64,000 bases of DNA from Pneumocystis sp. 'macacae' (Eukaryota > Ascomycota > Pneumocystomycetes > Pneumocystales > Pneumocystaceae). A model generated the notes under the pieces. It searched no databases and was not told the origin of the DNA. It was given only the letters and a program-made list of their open reading frames with translations. A program made the position numbers and the translations under genes. How positions within the stretch are numbered: position 1 is the stretch's first letter; every line of letters starts with the position of its first letter. Location of the stretch: the NCBI GenBank assembly GCA_018127085.1, contig CM030724.1, forward strand, positions 248,001-312,000, in the 5' to 3' direction. Positions 39,683-51,937 of the stretch are shown here, piece after piece.

Positions 39683-40667
39683 ATGTTTTTTAAAAAAAAC
39701 AGGTTAATTAAAACTACACCGTTCAAATCAGAACCACCTTTACCAGAATTGAGCTCTTATTCTGATACAAAAAAGTTTTGGAAACAATCTTATAAGAATT
39801 ATGAAAACAGCATGAAAATGCTAATGTTTGCATCTGAAGAAGAGCCCTGGGAGCTTTCTCAAAGATATTTTTCCTCAACATATGTTCCAAGAGATACAAA
39901 AGGATATTTAATTGCAGACCCAGACCGAAGTAATCCAACAAGAAGTAGAACAGAGCGTCCTCTACAGACAATTATGGGGTTTGAAGAAGCTATTTATAAA
40001 AGTACATTCGGTAATTTTTTTATTGATTATATATTTTTTTAATATTATTAAAAAAGGTAACTCACCAAGTAACAATTTTTATGTCCAGGACAATCATATA
40101 AATCACAGGTACGTGCGTTCGTGCTATATTAATTTAATTTATTGTTGTTTAGGACAGCACACAACTATTCTATGTCTAGCACTAATGCATCTACATATAA
40201 TTCTATGCTTTATGATAATATCTATGATTCAGAAATGGACTACAAGTATTCTATGTCCACGGATACAGACAGTATATACAAACGATCTAATAATAGTGAT
40301 GGGTCAGTGATTTTCTTTTTAATTTAAACGTTATTTCATTAACATTTACAGATATTCCCAATATCAGGATAACTATGATAAATTTCATTCAAGTACATCA
40401 AGCTCAAACTATACAAATACTTGCGAAAACAGCTCGGAAAATAATTATCACTCAAATAGCAAATACTATCAATCACCTATTATACATAATCTTACATACT
40501 CATTAAATGACAAGTATAAAAGTTCTTATGATGAATATAATCAGTATGAAAACATCAACTCAATTACTTCAGATGATTTGATGAATACAAAAACCTTTAG
40601 ATCACCTAAAAACGAAATTCAAAGATTCTTTTCAACAAAAATCAATCCTAAACATAGAAATCGATAA
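39683..40667 (+). CDS. DUF2406-like fungal protein with Ser/Asn/Tyr-rich tail
   Basis: The first exon encodes MFFKKNRLIKTTPFKSEPPL and, at residues about 75-110, DTKGYLIADPDRSNPTRSRT then ERPLQTIMGFEEAI. This matches a fungal block I remember as D-xG--I-DPD-SNPTR-R-ERPLDTIRSFE-AI, found in DUF2406 proteins. After it comes a long low-complexity tail rich in Ser, Asn, Tyr and Thr (NYSMSSTNASTYNSMLYDNI; YQDNYDKFHSSTSSSNYTN), resembling intrinsically disordered or prion-like sequence. The C-terminus turns basic (STKINPKHRNR). Three introns of 40-60 bases. Function of the family is unknown to me; the start is the first ATG of the open frame. Confidence 0.72.
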
Positions 40668-40818
40668 ATGATATTTTTAAAACAATTTTTAAACTAACAG
40701 AATATAGCAAAATATTTTTACTATATTTTTTATCATTTACAGGGTTTATATAATTTTAATATATTAGCTATTTTTTTATATAATTTTCTTTTATAGCTAA
40801 TTTTCATTAATATAAATG

Positions 40819-43800
40819 TTAATCTCTTTGCTGTTGCGATATAAATGTTTCACAAAAAATGCATACAAGATTTTCTTCCTTTTTCATCTGAATATTATAT
40901 AAACAATCTTTATGATAACTATGTCCACACATAAATATAATAACTTGAGGAAAAACATTATTTTTAATAGATAAGTCTCTACTTTTTTTTAAACTTAAAT
41001 CATATTTTATATGTAACTTTTTCTTTTCTTCTCTTTCTTTTTCGTAAGAGAATATATCTTTATTTTCAATTAAATTATATGGTTCAATTTTTTTATCTAA
41101 TATTTCATCTGGTTTTTTTTTTTTCCAATATAAAAAGTCTTTGCTGTTTTTAAATTCCCACAGGTTTTTTTTGCATATTCCACAATTAGTAAATTTTACT
41201 TTACAACCTTTGTTTCTTATTTGTTGATCATGTTTAATGAGTTTAAATAAATCCTTATTTAAAAGTTTATTAGTAATAATAAGTAATTCTTGATCATGTT
41301 TATAGTTTCTGAAAATATTAGTCAATAATTCCTTAATTTCAAATATCGATGGAAACAAAATTACTATTTCAAGAAATTGCTGCAAAACATCAAAGAATAT
41401 AGTTAATTGAAATTTCGATAAAGTTGTTAGATTATATAAAGAAGCAAATATATTTTTCACTGAATCTCGTACAAATGTTTTGACTTTTTCTAAAATATCA
41501 GATATTATAATTATTAATTCATTTTTATTTGAATTATAATATGACAAGTTTTCTGAACTAATCTTTAATAATTGATCGGAAAGCTTCAATAACATAATTT
41601 GCGATATTTTAATTATAACTTCTAAAAGTCTAATCCATTGAAATTTGTGGACAGAAATTGAAGAATCAAAAGGATTATGTAAAATTGAAAAATCTCCATA
41701 CTTTCTAGAAACCAATTGAAGAAAATATTCTTTACAAAGTGATATTCCAATAATAATATTTTTTTCTATATTCTCAAATTGCTTTTTAATACTGTCAAAA
41801 TTCAACTTATTTGGACTTTTCATACATTTCTCAAGTTCAAGCTTTAAAGATATATCTATTTCTAACATAAACTCCAAAATATATTCTAAATTTTTTTCAA
41901 ATGCTATAGCGATTTTTCCATTTAAACATAATAAATGAATTATAGCATCAATCATCCGATAATTTTCTAATATTGATATAATATTATCGATATCTATATT
42001 ATTAGTATTTAGGTTTTTTATATAATTTGTCACATTTTCGGGTTCAAAATTACAAAGAAGAATAACAAATAGTTCTTGAATTTCATTAGTTATCCATAAC
42101 TTATTAATATAATTATTCGAAACACCAATATTGTTTTTTGAAGCTGTATTTCTTATATGAGTAGAAAACTGCGGATTTAACAAAAACTTTAAATAATTAT
42201 ATTGTATAATTGGTTTTTCAAGCTTTTTAATAATTTTTATATGTAATTCCGGAAAATATTCATTTATAATCTGAGAAAATCTTACAACATCTATAGAACA
42301 AATTTCTTCACTATATTCAAGAATAACTTTATGTAAACTTAATATTTTTTTATCTGTTAATTGGTTTTTCAATCGAAAAAGCTCAAGAATACATTGAAAT
42401 AACTCAGATGGATTATCTTTATCTTCTATATGGACTTTTAGCAGCTTTGAAAACCTTTTCTCTTGTTTGTAAATAAATTTTAATACTTTATAAAATTTAT
42501 TCTTTTCGTATAAATCAATTAAATAATTAGTGTCATCAGGTTTATAAAGCGACAAAATATAAATAATTGATATTTGACATTTATAAAAAAGATTCTCATT
42601 AGAATTTTTACCAAGTTCAATAAGAATTTTTTCAAGAATAGAACCAGAAAGAAATATAAATTGTGAATATTTCGAAATACTATGAGCAATAAAAATATAA
42701 AGATAAATACGATTTTGTGAATAAACTTCTTCTTCCATTATTTTTAAAAGAATATTAATGATTAACTGTCGAGTAACTTTTATATTTGATAATTTTGAGA
42801 ATTCAGGAGTATTATCGGTTTTATTTAAAAAATCATCTTCAAATGCTTCATTTAAAACTGATAAAAAAGCAGGTATATCGTAACTTAAAATAAGCCGTAA
42901 ATAAGGGAAAGATTCTTTAAAATCATCTATAGTAGATTTGATTAAAATTCCGTTGTTTTTTGGCCATATAATATTTATTCCGGAAAAAATAAACCAATAA
43001 ATAGACGATTTAGCAAGAATCGACATGCTTTCATTCATATTTATTTTAGTAGGATAAATACGTCCAAGCAATGAATTCGACAAATATGAGAATAACTTAT
43101 CAATATCAAAACGTAAAATATTGATATATGAAGAAAGCATGTTATTTTCCTGTCCCAGGTTTATTTCATTGTTCTGTTGATTTTTAAAAAAATAATTAAT
43201 TAAATTCAAAAAATGTATAATAGGCGTTATAAAATCATTAAATACTTGTGTCCAAATATATATTAAAATATCATATAATTTTTCTTTATGAAAAATTTTT
43301 AAACTCTCATCAATATCAAGAGATATAAGATCAATTTTAAATATAATATTTTCAAGATTTGAATGCAATTTCTTCTTTAAAAATGTTGTTATAAGATCTT
43401 TCATAACATCTGGACGTATAATTTTAAGCTTTGAAGATAAAATAAATATTTCTAAAGATTCTAAGAATATTTCTTCTTCAGATACTTTTCGAAACTGATT
43501 ATATATACTATCAAAAAGAAAATTGATCATTTTCATATTTATGCATGCTTCAATACAAACAACAGCTAAATTCTTTTTGATATGTTTACCAGATGTTATA
43601 CTTTCTGAATCTGAGGAATTTTCATATAATATAAATTTTAAGGAAGTATCAATTATTTCTAAGAGCTTTTTTTCAAGCAACATATGACGTAAATTGTCAT
43701 CTTGTGGAAGTCCAAGAATCATCTTTTCACAATTTCCCTTGTAGTATAAATTCATTAAAGAAATAGCCTTTGTAAATTTTTTTGCATTAAGAAGTAGAGA

Positions 43801-45801
43801 TAATTTATAATCCCATGTTACAAAAATACCTATGTACACAATATTTTTGCACTATTAAATATATCAGTTAAAACTTAGTATAAATTTAAATTACACAAAC
43901 CAATAAAAAAAATTTTTTTTTATATATAAAAAAACTTTGACAGAATGTATCAGTAACTTGTATATTTTCTTGATAAAACTGATCAAAAACATTATTCTCT
44001 GGAAACTTTTCATCAAAATAATTTAATATTAGTATTTCTTTTGTTGAAATGTCACATGAAAAAAAAGACTCCATAGTTTCTATATTTATTATACGAATTT
44101 CTTGAGATTTCAATAAAAGTGCCACAATCTGTTTTATATTAAAACGTATTTACAAAAATGGCGTATTTTTTACAGTCATGTTAAACCACTGTGTAGAAAG
44201 AACTAGTTCTTTCTCTTCCCATTCAGATATTTTTTTGAATGATAGTGAAGAAATATTTCTTCCACTAGATATAAAAATCCCCTTACTATATATTTCAAGA
44301 ACAGATAAATAGTTTTTCCACGAATACAGTAATCTAACTTTATTTTTATTAATATCTTCTATTTCTTTTTTTTTTAATTTTCCTAACGAAAACCAGCTTA
44401 AAGACCCTAATAAATATCCATCTATTTTCAAAAACTTAGGCCTTATTGCTTTGAATCGAGATTTAATTGGAGAAGTAGTAATGATAGATAACTAAGAGAT
44501 TAAACATTTATAATAAAAGTAAAAAATAATACCTTATGTAACATAAGTATTGCTATCAAAGTAACAGAGTTTTCAATATTCCTAGAATCAGTTATAGATA
44601 ACGAACTAAGTCCTAATACAATATTTGATTTTTTGTAACTAGGAGACGAATTCATAAAATGATGTCCAACAAGACGAATAGAAAGTATTGAGTTCGAGAT
44701 GATATTTCTATTAAAAATATGATAAAATACCATTCCATGATTATCCGAAGAAACAAGAGAATGGTAAGAGTTTACAAATGCAATATGACATATTTTCGAG
44801 TTATTTAAATGGCCAGAATTTAAAGCATTATGAGAACCATCAGTTGTTATAGGAGAGATAGTCACAATTAGGTTAGCAGGAATTCTAAGTTCCCATATAA
44901 AAATATACCCTCGAGAATGCCCTGAACAAAGAAACATAGAGTCATCAGAGATAGATATAGATGTTACTGATCCAAAGTCGATAGCTATTATATAAGTTGT
45001 AAAACTTCAAAAGTAAATAATTCCTCTTACCTTTGGTCCCCAGTCCAATAACATCCCTAAGAACTTGATGAGAATCAAATATCAATATGAGTCCTTTAGA
45101 AGTTCCTATTGCAATAATATTTGATATCTAAATATATTAAAAATAAATTTCTATATTTTTGTATTAAAAATATATACAGATATAGATACAGGTGATCCAT
45201 ATTCTTCTATTGCAGATTTTGTAAAAATTTTAGAACTAATTTTCTCTAATTTATACCAACGTATAGCATCTTCAAAACCATTAAAATCTTCCTCTTCTAG
45301 AAAACTCTTGATATCAATTAACATAGATGAATCTGGAGAATAGTTAAGACAAGAAGAATCAAATAATAATGACGTTAAAGAATGAGACTTAGAATGTTTT
45401 ATAACATTTCCGCTAACTGTTAATAAATATAAGTTATATAAAAATAATTATAGTTGATACATACCTGAATTTTCTATAAAACTAGTAGACAAACAAACAG
45501 GCATCTTGTCTGTACTCTGAATTATATTATTCTTATTTTTCAAGAAAATATTTTAATACTAAGAAAGAATGATCTTCAACACTTTTGTGACCAGCACCTT
45601 CATTGCCCTCATAACATAACTTATTTTCTTTTTTAAAACGATTTTCAAGAAACTTTAAATATTAGTATTATATTACTTGAATCACCATTTTTTAACTTGA
45701 TCAAAATTTTCTGCAAAGATAGATATTTTTTTTCGTTTCTCAATAAAATCATTTTCACTATATATTTTTTTTAATTTATTTTCTACAATATTTTTTTCCA
45801 T
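40819..45801 (-). CDS. VPS8: Vps8, CORVET tethering complex subunit
   Basis: Vps8 is the Rab5-binding subunit of CORVET, which tethers early endosomes. The start at 45801 reads MEKNIVENKLKKIYSENDF. The N-terminal half is a WD40-like propeller with IIAIGTSKGLILIFDSHQVL, ISISDDSMFLCSGHSRGYIF, IWELRIPANLIVTISPITTD and CHIAFVNSYHSLVSSDNHGM, a Vps8 pattern. The C-terminal half is a helical solenoid in one exon of about 3 kb (43839 to the stop). It ends in a RING-H2-like finger: CGICKKNLWEF, then FMCGHSYHKDC, then CIFCE. Introns are confined to the 5' part, about eight of them. Length, about 1,500 residues, is larger than yeast Vps8. Distinguished from Vps41 by the propeller motifs. Confidence 0.88.
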
Positions 45802-46044
45802 GTTTTGTTTGATTTCTTTATTTTTTTCTATCAAATTTATAAAAAAAAAGAAATATTTTTAACAATCTTAAATAGGTCTATTTTTATTAATTCTTACTAA
45901 AAAAAATCCTTAAAATACTTCATAATTTATAATTTGAATAGTTTTTTAATTAATAAAAAAAAATTTTTAAACTTTGTAATTTAAACTGTTGATGAATTTT
46001 GGTGAGTCGTAAAAAAGCGAAAATTACGCTAAATATATTACACT

Positions 46045-47037
46045 ATGATAGGACCAACATTTCCTGCAACAACCCATAAAAAGCATAAAAATAGCATTAT
46101 AGATGATGATTCATTTATAAATAATAAATCTGTATATTTTTTTTTTTTCAAAAAGTGGGAAAAATTTACTTAAAGATAGTCTTATGTTATAGGACCTTCA
46201 TTTTCAGAATTTTTAAGAGAGAAAAGAAAAGAAAATAACATTGAAAATAAAAATAGTGAGCTCTACGATTAAATTTTAAATAAAAATAGGAATTTAATAG
46301 GGTCAGCATTAAATTCTGAGCAAACAGAAACTGATAATGATGAGATTGGACCGCGTCTTTCTGATTTTACAGATTCAGTGGTAATTTATATAATGTTTTT
46401 TCCTCTTAATGACTTTTTTTTAAGAATTATGAGAAAAGAAAACAAAAAAAAGCACTTGACTTTGAAGAAATTGAGAAAAAACGTTTAAATCATATTTCTG
46501 AAATTCCAACAAATCAAGAAAAAAAAAGAGATGACTGGATGATTATTCCTCCTAATTGTTTTGATTTGAATTCTAGGATAGGTGTTAATCTTAAATCTCG
46601 GACATTTAATACAGGAAAAAATGCATGGTTAAACGATTCTGGTGCTCAAAATACAAATTTATGGACTGAAACTTATGAAGATAAACAAAAACGTTTAAAA
46701 CAAGAAGCAATAGGGACAGGAGAATCTTTGTATCAAAATGCTAGATTAAAAGGAAAATCTAATACTCTACTTAATACAGAAAAACAAAAATTAATTGTAA
46801 GTTGTAGATATTATATTTTTTTATTACAGAACTTATATACTTTAGTCTGGGATTAAACGCCCTTCCTTATATGATATACATCTTAAAGCGAGTAAAGAAT
46901 CTGCTGATGATTCTTCAAAGAGAATGTTTGATCGTGAAAAAGATATTGGTGAAAATTTTATGACTTTTTCGAAAAAACTAAAAATAATAAACCTTTCGAA
47001 AGACATGTTTCAATTCTCTTCAGGATCGTATCTTTAA
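46045..47037 (+). CDS. DUF3752 / GPALPP-motif protein
   Basis: The protein begins MIGPTFPATTHKKHKNS and repeats IGP-type motifs (GPSFSEFL; DNDEIGPRLSDF), as in GPALPP1 proteins (IGPALPP). The conserved DUF3752 region follows: KKRDDWMIIPPNCFDL, then RTFNTGKNAWLNDSG, LWTETYEDKQKRLKQEAIGT and KRPSLYDIHLKASKESADDS, ending KRMFDREKDIGENFMTFSKK and FSSGSYL. The WM--PP and RPSL--H / FDREKD marks are the family signature I recall. The protein is highly charged and probably nuclear; a role in RNA metabolism is often supposed but is not shown here. Four introns. Confidence 0.82.
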
Positions 47038-47187
47038 TTAGCATTTTATATGCATATGATTACAATGAAAAATAGAACTAAAGATTTTTTAGATCCTATT
47101 ATTATAGAAATTTAATTACCTTGGATGCACATGTTTTGATATATAAATAATATAAAAAAATATAAAATATTTATGTGTTTGAGAATA

Positions 47188-47386
47188 ATGTTTTTTAAAA
47201 AAATAAAAGAATTACATACCCAATTAACTGCTTCTTTATATGTTTCGGAGCAACTAGGTTATAGTGTAGTTAATGTATATTTTTCTGAATATTTCTAATT
47301 AATTAAGAAATATATGATCTAAGTTTTTTAAGTGGATTGTTTTTAATTTCATTCTAATATTATACTATTTTGACTCCGCTTTTTGA
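47188..47386 (+). CDS. Candidate 46-residue membrane protein, SPT small-subunit-like
   Basis: Exons at 47188-47274 and 47333-47386 (intron GTATAT...TTTAAG with a TTCTAAT branch-like site) give 46 residues in phase. It begins MFFKKIKELHTQLTASLYVS and continues EQLGYSVVN then WIVFNFILILYYFDSAF, a short amphipathic start and one hydrophobic helix. The distance from LY to the Asn before the hydrophobic helix is 13 residues, the same as in small subunits of serine palmitoyltransferase (Y--VT--LYML-P-EK-IFN). The Pro-x-Glu residues of that family are missing. An alternative acceptor (CTAAG) adds three residues. The stop lies 60 bases from the stop of the convergent gene. Real gene plausible; function tentative. 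Confidence 0.4.
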
Positions 47387-47445
47387 CAGAAAATAGTACA
47401 ATTCAAACAGTAATTTACGTGTCAGTAAGAACATAAATTAATACA

Positions 47446-48011
47446 TTATGTCCATGTGCATAGGTATATCTCGATTGATTGCTAATTTTTTCAATACGCA
47501 TTAAGATATTTTCTAATATGTTTTTTTTTCTTGGTATTCAGATACTTCTGCCTGCATATTTTGCTCATAAATAGTGCATTTTGGTGACTTGTAAAGAACG
47601 AGATCCATTACTGGTTCTTTAGATCGTAATATATAATTTGGAATATTTACAAGTTTTTCTTTTATACCTTGAAGAAATGAAATCGAGGATTCTATTTTCC
47701 TTTCTTCTTCTTCATCATCTGCGAAATTTTCAATATTTTCAATCACTGTTGTATGAGCATCTTTCTCATAAGAAGATAAGTATTTCATGTATTTTATATT
47801 TAAATCTTTATACACTTCTAATAGTAAAAAAATATTAGAACATGAAAAATAACACAACATTTTATGAAATTCCACCTAATTTGTGTATTCCTTCATCTAA
47901 AGTTAATTCAGAGAAGGTTTCTAATAATCGTTTTTTGCGGTTTTCGATTAATCCAGTAATAGGCACATCATTTTGTTTACGTTTACAAAGAGTTTGTGGC
48001 TTAAGCTCCAT
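47446..48011 (-). CDS. Hypothetical charged protein (147 residues)
   Basis: Exons at 48011-47876, 47817-47546 and 47481-47446 join in phase to 147 residues with two GT...TAG introns. The product begins MELKPQTLCKRKQNDVPITG and has a short basic patch ENRKKRLLETFSELTLDEG, an acidic patch FADDEEEERKIESSISFLQ, then KEKLVNIPNYILRSKEPVMD and LVLYKSPKCTIYEQNMQ. No family is recognised. The last 12-residue exon is the least certain: without that splice the frame would end SEYQEKKTY at 47513. Divergent from ALA1, sharing a 155-base promoter region. Confidence 0.5.
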
Positions 48012-48166
48012 TAACTTTTATATGCTTATAAGTTATTTTTAAAACAACATTCTACCCATTTTTTAGAAACAGTGTATTTTTTATCTAAATCTACGTTTTT
48101 AAAATTTTGCCTATATCGTCGAAATTTTTGAAAGGAAGTAAAGGGTTTAGAGTAGGGCAAAGAAAG
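48012..48166. promoter_or_regulatory. Divergent promoter plus in-frame AUG-less leader of ALA1
   Basis: These 155 bases separate two divergent starts. From 48089 to 48166 there are 26 sense codons in frame with the ALA1 ATG, preceded by TAA at 48086-48088. The encoded segment (for example ILPISSKFLKGSKGFRV and GQRK) has seven Lys/Arg and no Asp/Glu, as in mitochondrial presequences. Near-cognate codons such as ATT and TTG lie near its start. Confidence 0.45.
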
Positions 48167-51100
48167 ATGGGAGATGTGCTGAAATGGCCTAGTCATAAGG
48201 TTGACTGTGTTCATTTGTCAAAAAATATATTTTTTTAAAAAAAATAGGTTAGAGAAACGTTTATATCGTATTTTAAAGAACGAGATCATACATTTATTCC
48301 AAGTGCTTCTGTAGTGCCTTATAATGATCCTACACTTCTTTTTACAAATGCTGGTATGAATCAATATAAAACTATTTTTCTTGGAACAGTGGATCCATAT
48401 AGTCCCTTTGGAAAGTTAAAAAGAGCAGTTAATTCTCAAAAGGTACTTTTTTTTAGATATTTTAAATGTTTTATGTCTGATTATTGCACGAGGTTATTAG
48501 AGCTGGTGGAAAACATAATGGTACATTCTTTTTATTTTTATATTTTTTTTAAACCTATAAATAGATCTTGATGATGTCGGGAAAGATGTAAGTTGGTTGT
48601 TATATACATTGAAGGTTTTTCTTTTTAATATTTTCCAAGGGTTATCATCATACGTTTTTTGAAATGCTAGGTATAGTAATGTAAAATAGTTTTATAAAGA
48701 TTAATATTTAAGGAAATTGGTCTTTTGGAGATTATTTTAAAAAAGAAGCTATTGCTTATTCGTGGGATCTATTAACAAGAGTTTATGGATTATCTAAAGA
48801 CTACTTATATGTTACATATTTTCAAGGAGATGAACAAAGTGAGATATCTCCTGATTTGGAAACAAGAGATCTTTGGATAGCCATAGGTATTGATCAAACT
48901 CATATTTTACCTGGCTCAAAGAAGGATAATTTTTGGGGTATGTAAAAGATGCTAAATAAAGGTCTTAATTCTTATATAAATATTGAAGAAATGGGTGATA
49001 TAGGACCCTGTGGACCCTCTACAGAAATCCATTATGATAGAATTGGTGGAAGAAATGCTGCTAATCTTGTTAATAAAGATAATCCTGATGTTATAGAAAT
49101 ATGGAATAATGTCTTTATTCAATATAATCGTGAAAAAGATGGAAAATTGACTCAGTTACCTAGTAAGCATGTAGACACAGGAATGGGTTTTGAGCGTCTT
49201 GTATCAATTCTTCAAAATAAATCATCAAATTATGATACAGATATATTTTCTCCTTTGCTTCAAAAAGTACATGAGATTACTGGAACAAGACCTTATCAAG
49301 GCAAATTTGGAATTGAAGATATTGATGGTATCGATACTGCATATCGTGTAGTTGTAGACCACATAAGAACCTTAATGTTTTCAATATGTGATGGATGTGT
49401 GCCAAACAATGATGGGAGAGGTTATGTCTTAAGAAGGATCTTAAGACGTGGTGCTAGATATGCTTGGAAAAAGTTTAATTATCCTATTGGGAACTTCTTT
49501 TCCTCACTTGCACCTACATTGATTAATCAAATGGTAATAGTAGTTTTTAGTCAATTTATAAAATTTAATAGATAATTAGGAAAATTCATTTCCTGAATTA
49601 AAAAAAGGTTATGCTATATTAGATATTTTAAATATGGAAGAAGCATCTTTTGCAAAAACTCTTGATCGAGGTGAAAAAATGTTTGATAAATATCTTCAAA
49701 ATGCTATAGCAAAAAATACAAAAGTTTTGCCTGGAAAAAATGTTTGGAGTTTATATGAAACATATGGATTTCCTATAGATTTAATAGATTTAATAGCTAA
49801 AGAAAAAGGCATAGAGATTGATCAAAAAGGTTTCAAAGATACTGAAATTAGAGCAAAGGAAATTAGTCGGAGATTTCGTAGTAATAATTTAGAAAGTTTA
49901 AAAACTATAGAGATGAATGCCCATGATTTTGCTAAACTTCAAACAATGAATGTTTCTCATACTGATGACTCTTTTAAATATAGTTTGTATTACGTTATGT
50001 ATTTGGATTGTTATTAATAGTATCTAGATAGTGAAGTTATTAATTCAAAAGTCAAAGCTATTTTTCATGACAAATTATTTATAAATTCAACGGAAAATAT
50101 TAAACAAGGGGAGCGAATGATAATTATTTTAGATAAGACTAATTTTTATGGTGAAGAGGGGGGCCAAGAAGGGGATATTGGTAAATTGGTCCTTGAAGGA
50201 AAAGCAGAGTTTTTTGTTGAAAATACTCGGATAAATGCTGGCTATATTTTACACATAGGATATATGAAATATGGCTATTTTAGGTTAAATGATGAAATAA
50301 TTTGTGAATATGAAGATATTGAAAGGAGAAAACCTATAAAAAATAACCATACAGCAACTCATTTGCTTAATTTTTCTTTAAGAAAAATTTTTGGTGATAA
50401 TGTTCATCAAAAAGGATCTTTAGTTTCTCCAGAAAAGTTAAGATTTGATTTTTCATATAATTCTCGAATTTCCATATCTGACTTAGCTAAAGTTGAAGAT
50501 ATGTGTAATGATTATATATCAAAGGATTTTATAGTTTATTCCAAAGAAATAAGTCTTGAATTAGCCTATAAAATATTTGGAGTTCGTGCTATATTTGGGG
50601 AAACGTATCCTGATCCCGTTCGTGTTTTGTCTATTGGTGCTGATCTAAATGAAGTTATAAAATTGCCTACTTTGTCTAAGTGGAAGGATTATAGTATTGA
50701 GTTTTGCGGTGGAACTCACGTGTCTAAAACATCAGAGATTAAAAATTTTGTGATTATCGAAGAAGGTTCTATTTCAAAAGGAATTAGAAGAATTGTTGCT
50801 TTGACAGGTCATGAAGCTAACTCTGTAAGATTTACAATTAATGTTGCTTATAAACTAATTATAATAAGGCATTGAGATCTACACATGATTTCTCAAAAAG
50901 ATTAGCATATTTAAAGTCAATGCCTATTGGACCTGAAAAAATACAATCTTCTAAGTTAATGACAATAGAGTTGGATTCTATTGTAATATCTGTTCTAGAA
51001 AAAAATAAATTTCGTGAAACTTTATCTCAAATTCAAAAAGAGATTTTAGAATCAGAAAAGAATAAAAGAAAAGAAGAAGAAAAAAAAGTAATTGATTTTA

Positions 51101-51553
51101 TAAAAACATATTTTTCTGAGAATCCAGATAAGACATATTTGGTAGTTAGCATTCCTGGTGTATCTGCAAACATGAAAGTTTTATCAAATGCTATTAATTA
51201 CGTTAAAGCAAATGAAAAAGATAAGAGTGTTTATCTATTTGCTGCAGATCAGGATCAGAGTGAGAATATTGTTCATATATGTTATGTTTCAAAGGTATAG
51301 TTTTTTACTTTTTAGAAAATATTTTTAAGATCACAGTCTGTTCTTATGAAAGTTAATAGTCAAGAATGGGCTAATACAGTTAGTACAATACTTGGCGGTA
51401 AGAGTGGCGGAAAGATAGATACAGCTCAAGGTAAAATTATTAGTAATCGATCTACAATTATTAATTTGTAAAGGAGTAGGAACAAATATTGAAAAAATAA
51501 ATGAAGCTATAACTGCCGCTATTGCATATATTGAAGAAAGATTAACTATCTGA
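48167..51553 (+). CDS. ALA1: Alanyl-tRNA synthetase
   Basis: This class II synthetase charges tRNA-Ala. The first ATG gives [11 protein letters not shown], spliced to [20 protein letters not shown], then [100 protein letters not shown] and [20 protein letters not shown]. The editing domain has the zinc-binding HxxxH in [13 protein letters not shown] and the distal [12 protein letters not shown]. The C-Ala domain includes [13 protein letters not shown] and [15 protein letters not shown], ending [12 protein letters not shown]. About nine introns. Fungi often make cytosolic and mitochondrial forms from one ALA1 gene; the basic leader upstream would fit. Confidence 0.97.
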
Positions 51554-51937
51554 AGGATAATTTTCAGTAATACAATCATATACATTCATTAATAAACTTT
51601 AAAATGTTTTTATTTTGATTAAATTAATATTAAATTTTAGACTACAAACACAAGTTTTATAGTTAATACTACAGTATATGCTATAAAAAATCCAAAAAGT
51701 ATGCAAATTACTTAAACCAGAAATAACATAAACTATAGCTTGTTAATGAGAAATAATTAAATATTTAAATAGAAAAAAGTGTATTATTTGCGAAAGCTAA
51801 ATAATTTTTGATGGTTATCATAGTATAGAATATTTTAGACTAGAATTTAAACGAGTCTAAGAACTGAGATTTAAAAGTATGAAAATGTTGGTTTTTCAGT
51901 TTAATAAAGTAAATAAGTTATATATTTTAATATTTAG
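51554..51937. other. Convergent intergenic region
   Basis: About 380 A/T-rich bases between the ALA1 stop and the RING-H2 gene stop. Terminator sequence is expected. No gene is recognised. Confidence 0.5.

Noticed and set aside
48026..48214. Reverse-strand frame of 62 codons starting in ALA1
   Set aside because: It overlaps the ALA1 first exon and the short divergent promoter and has no family resemblance.
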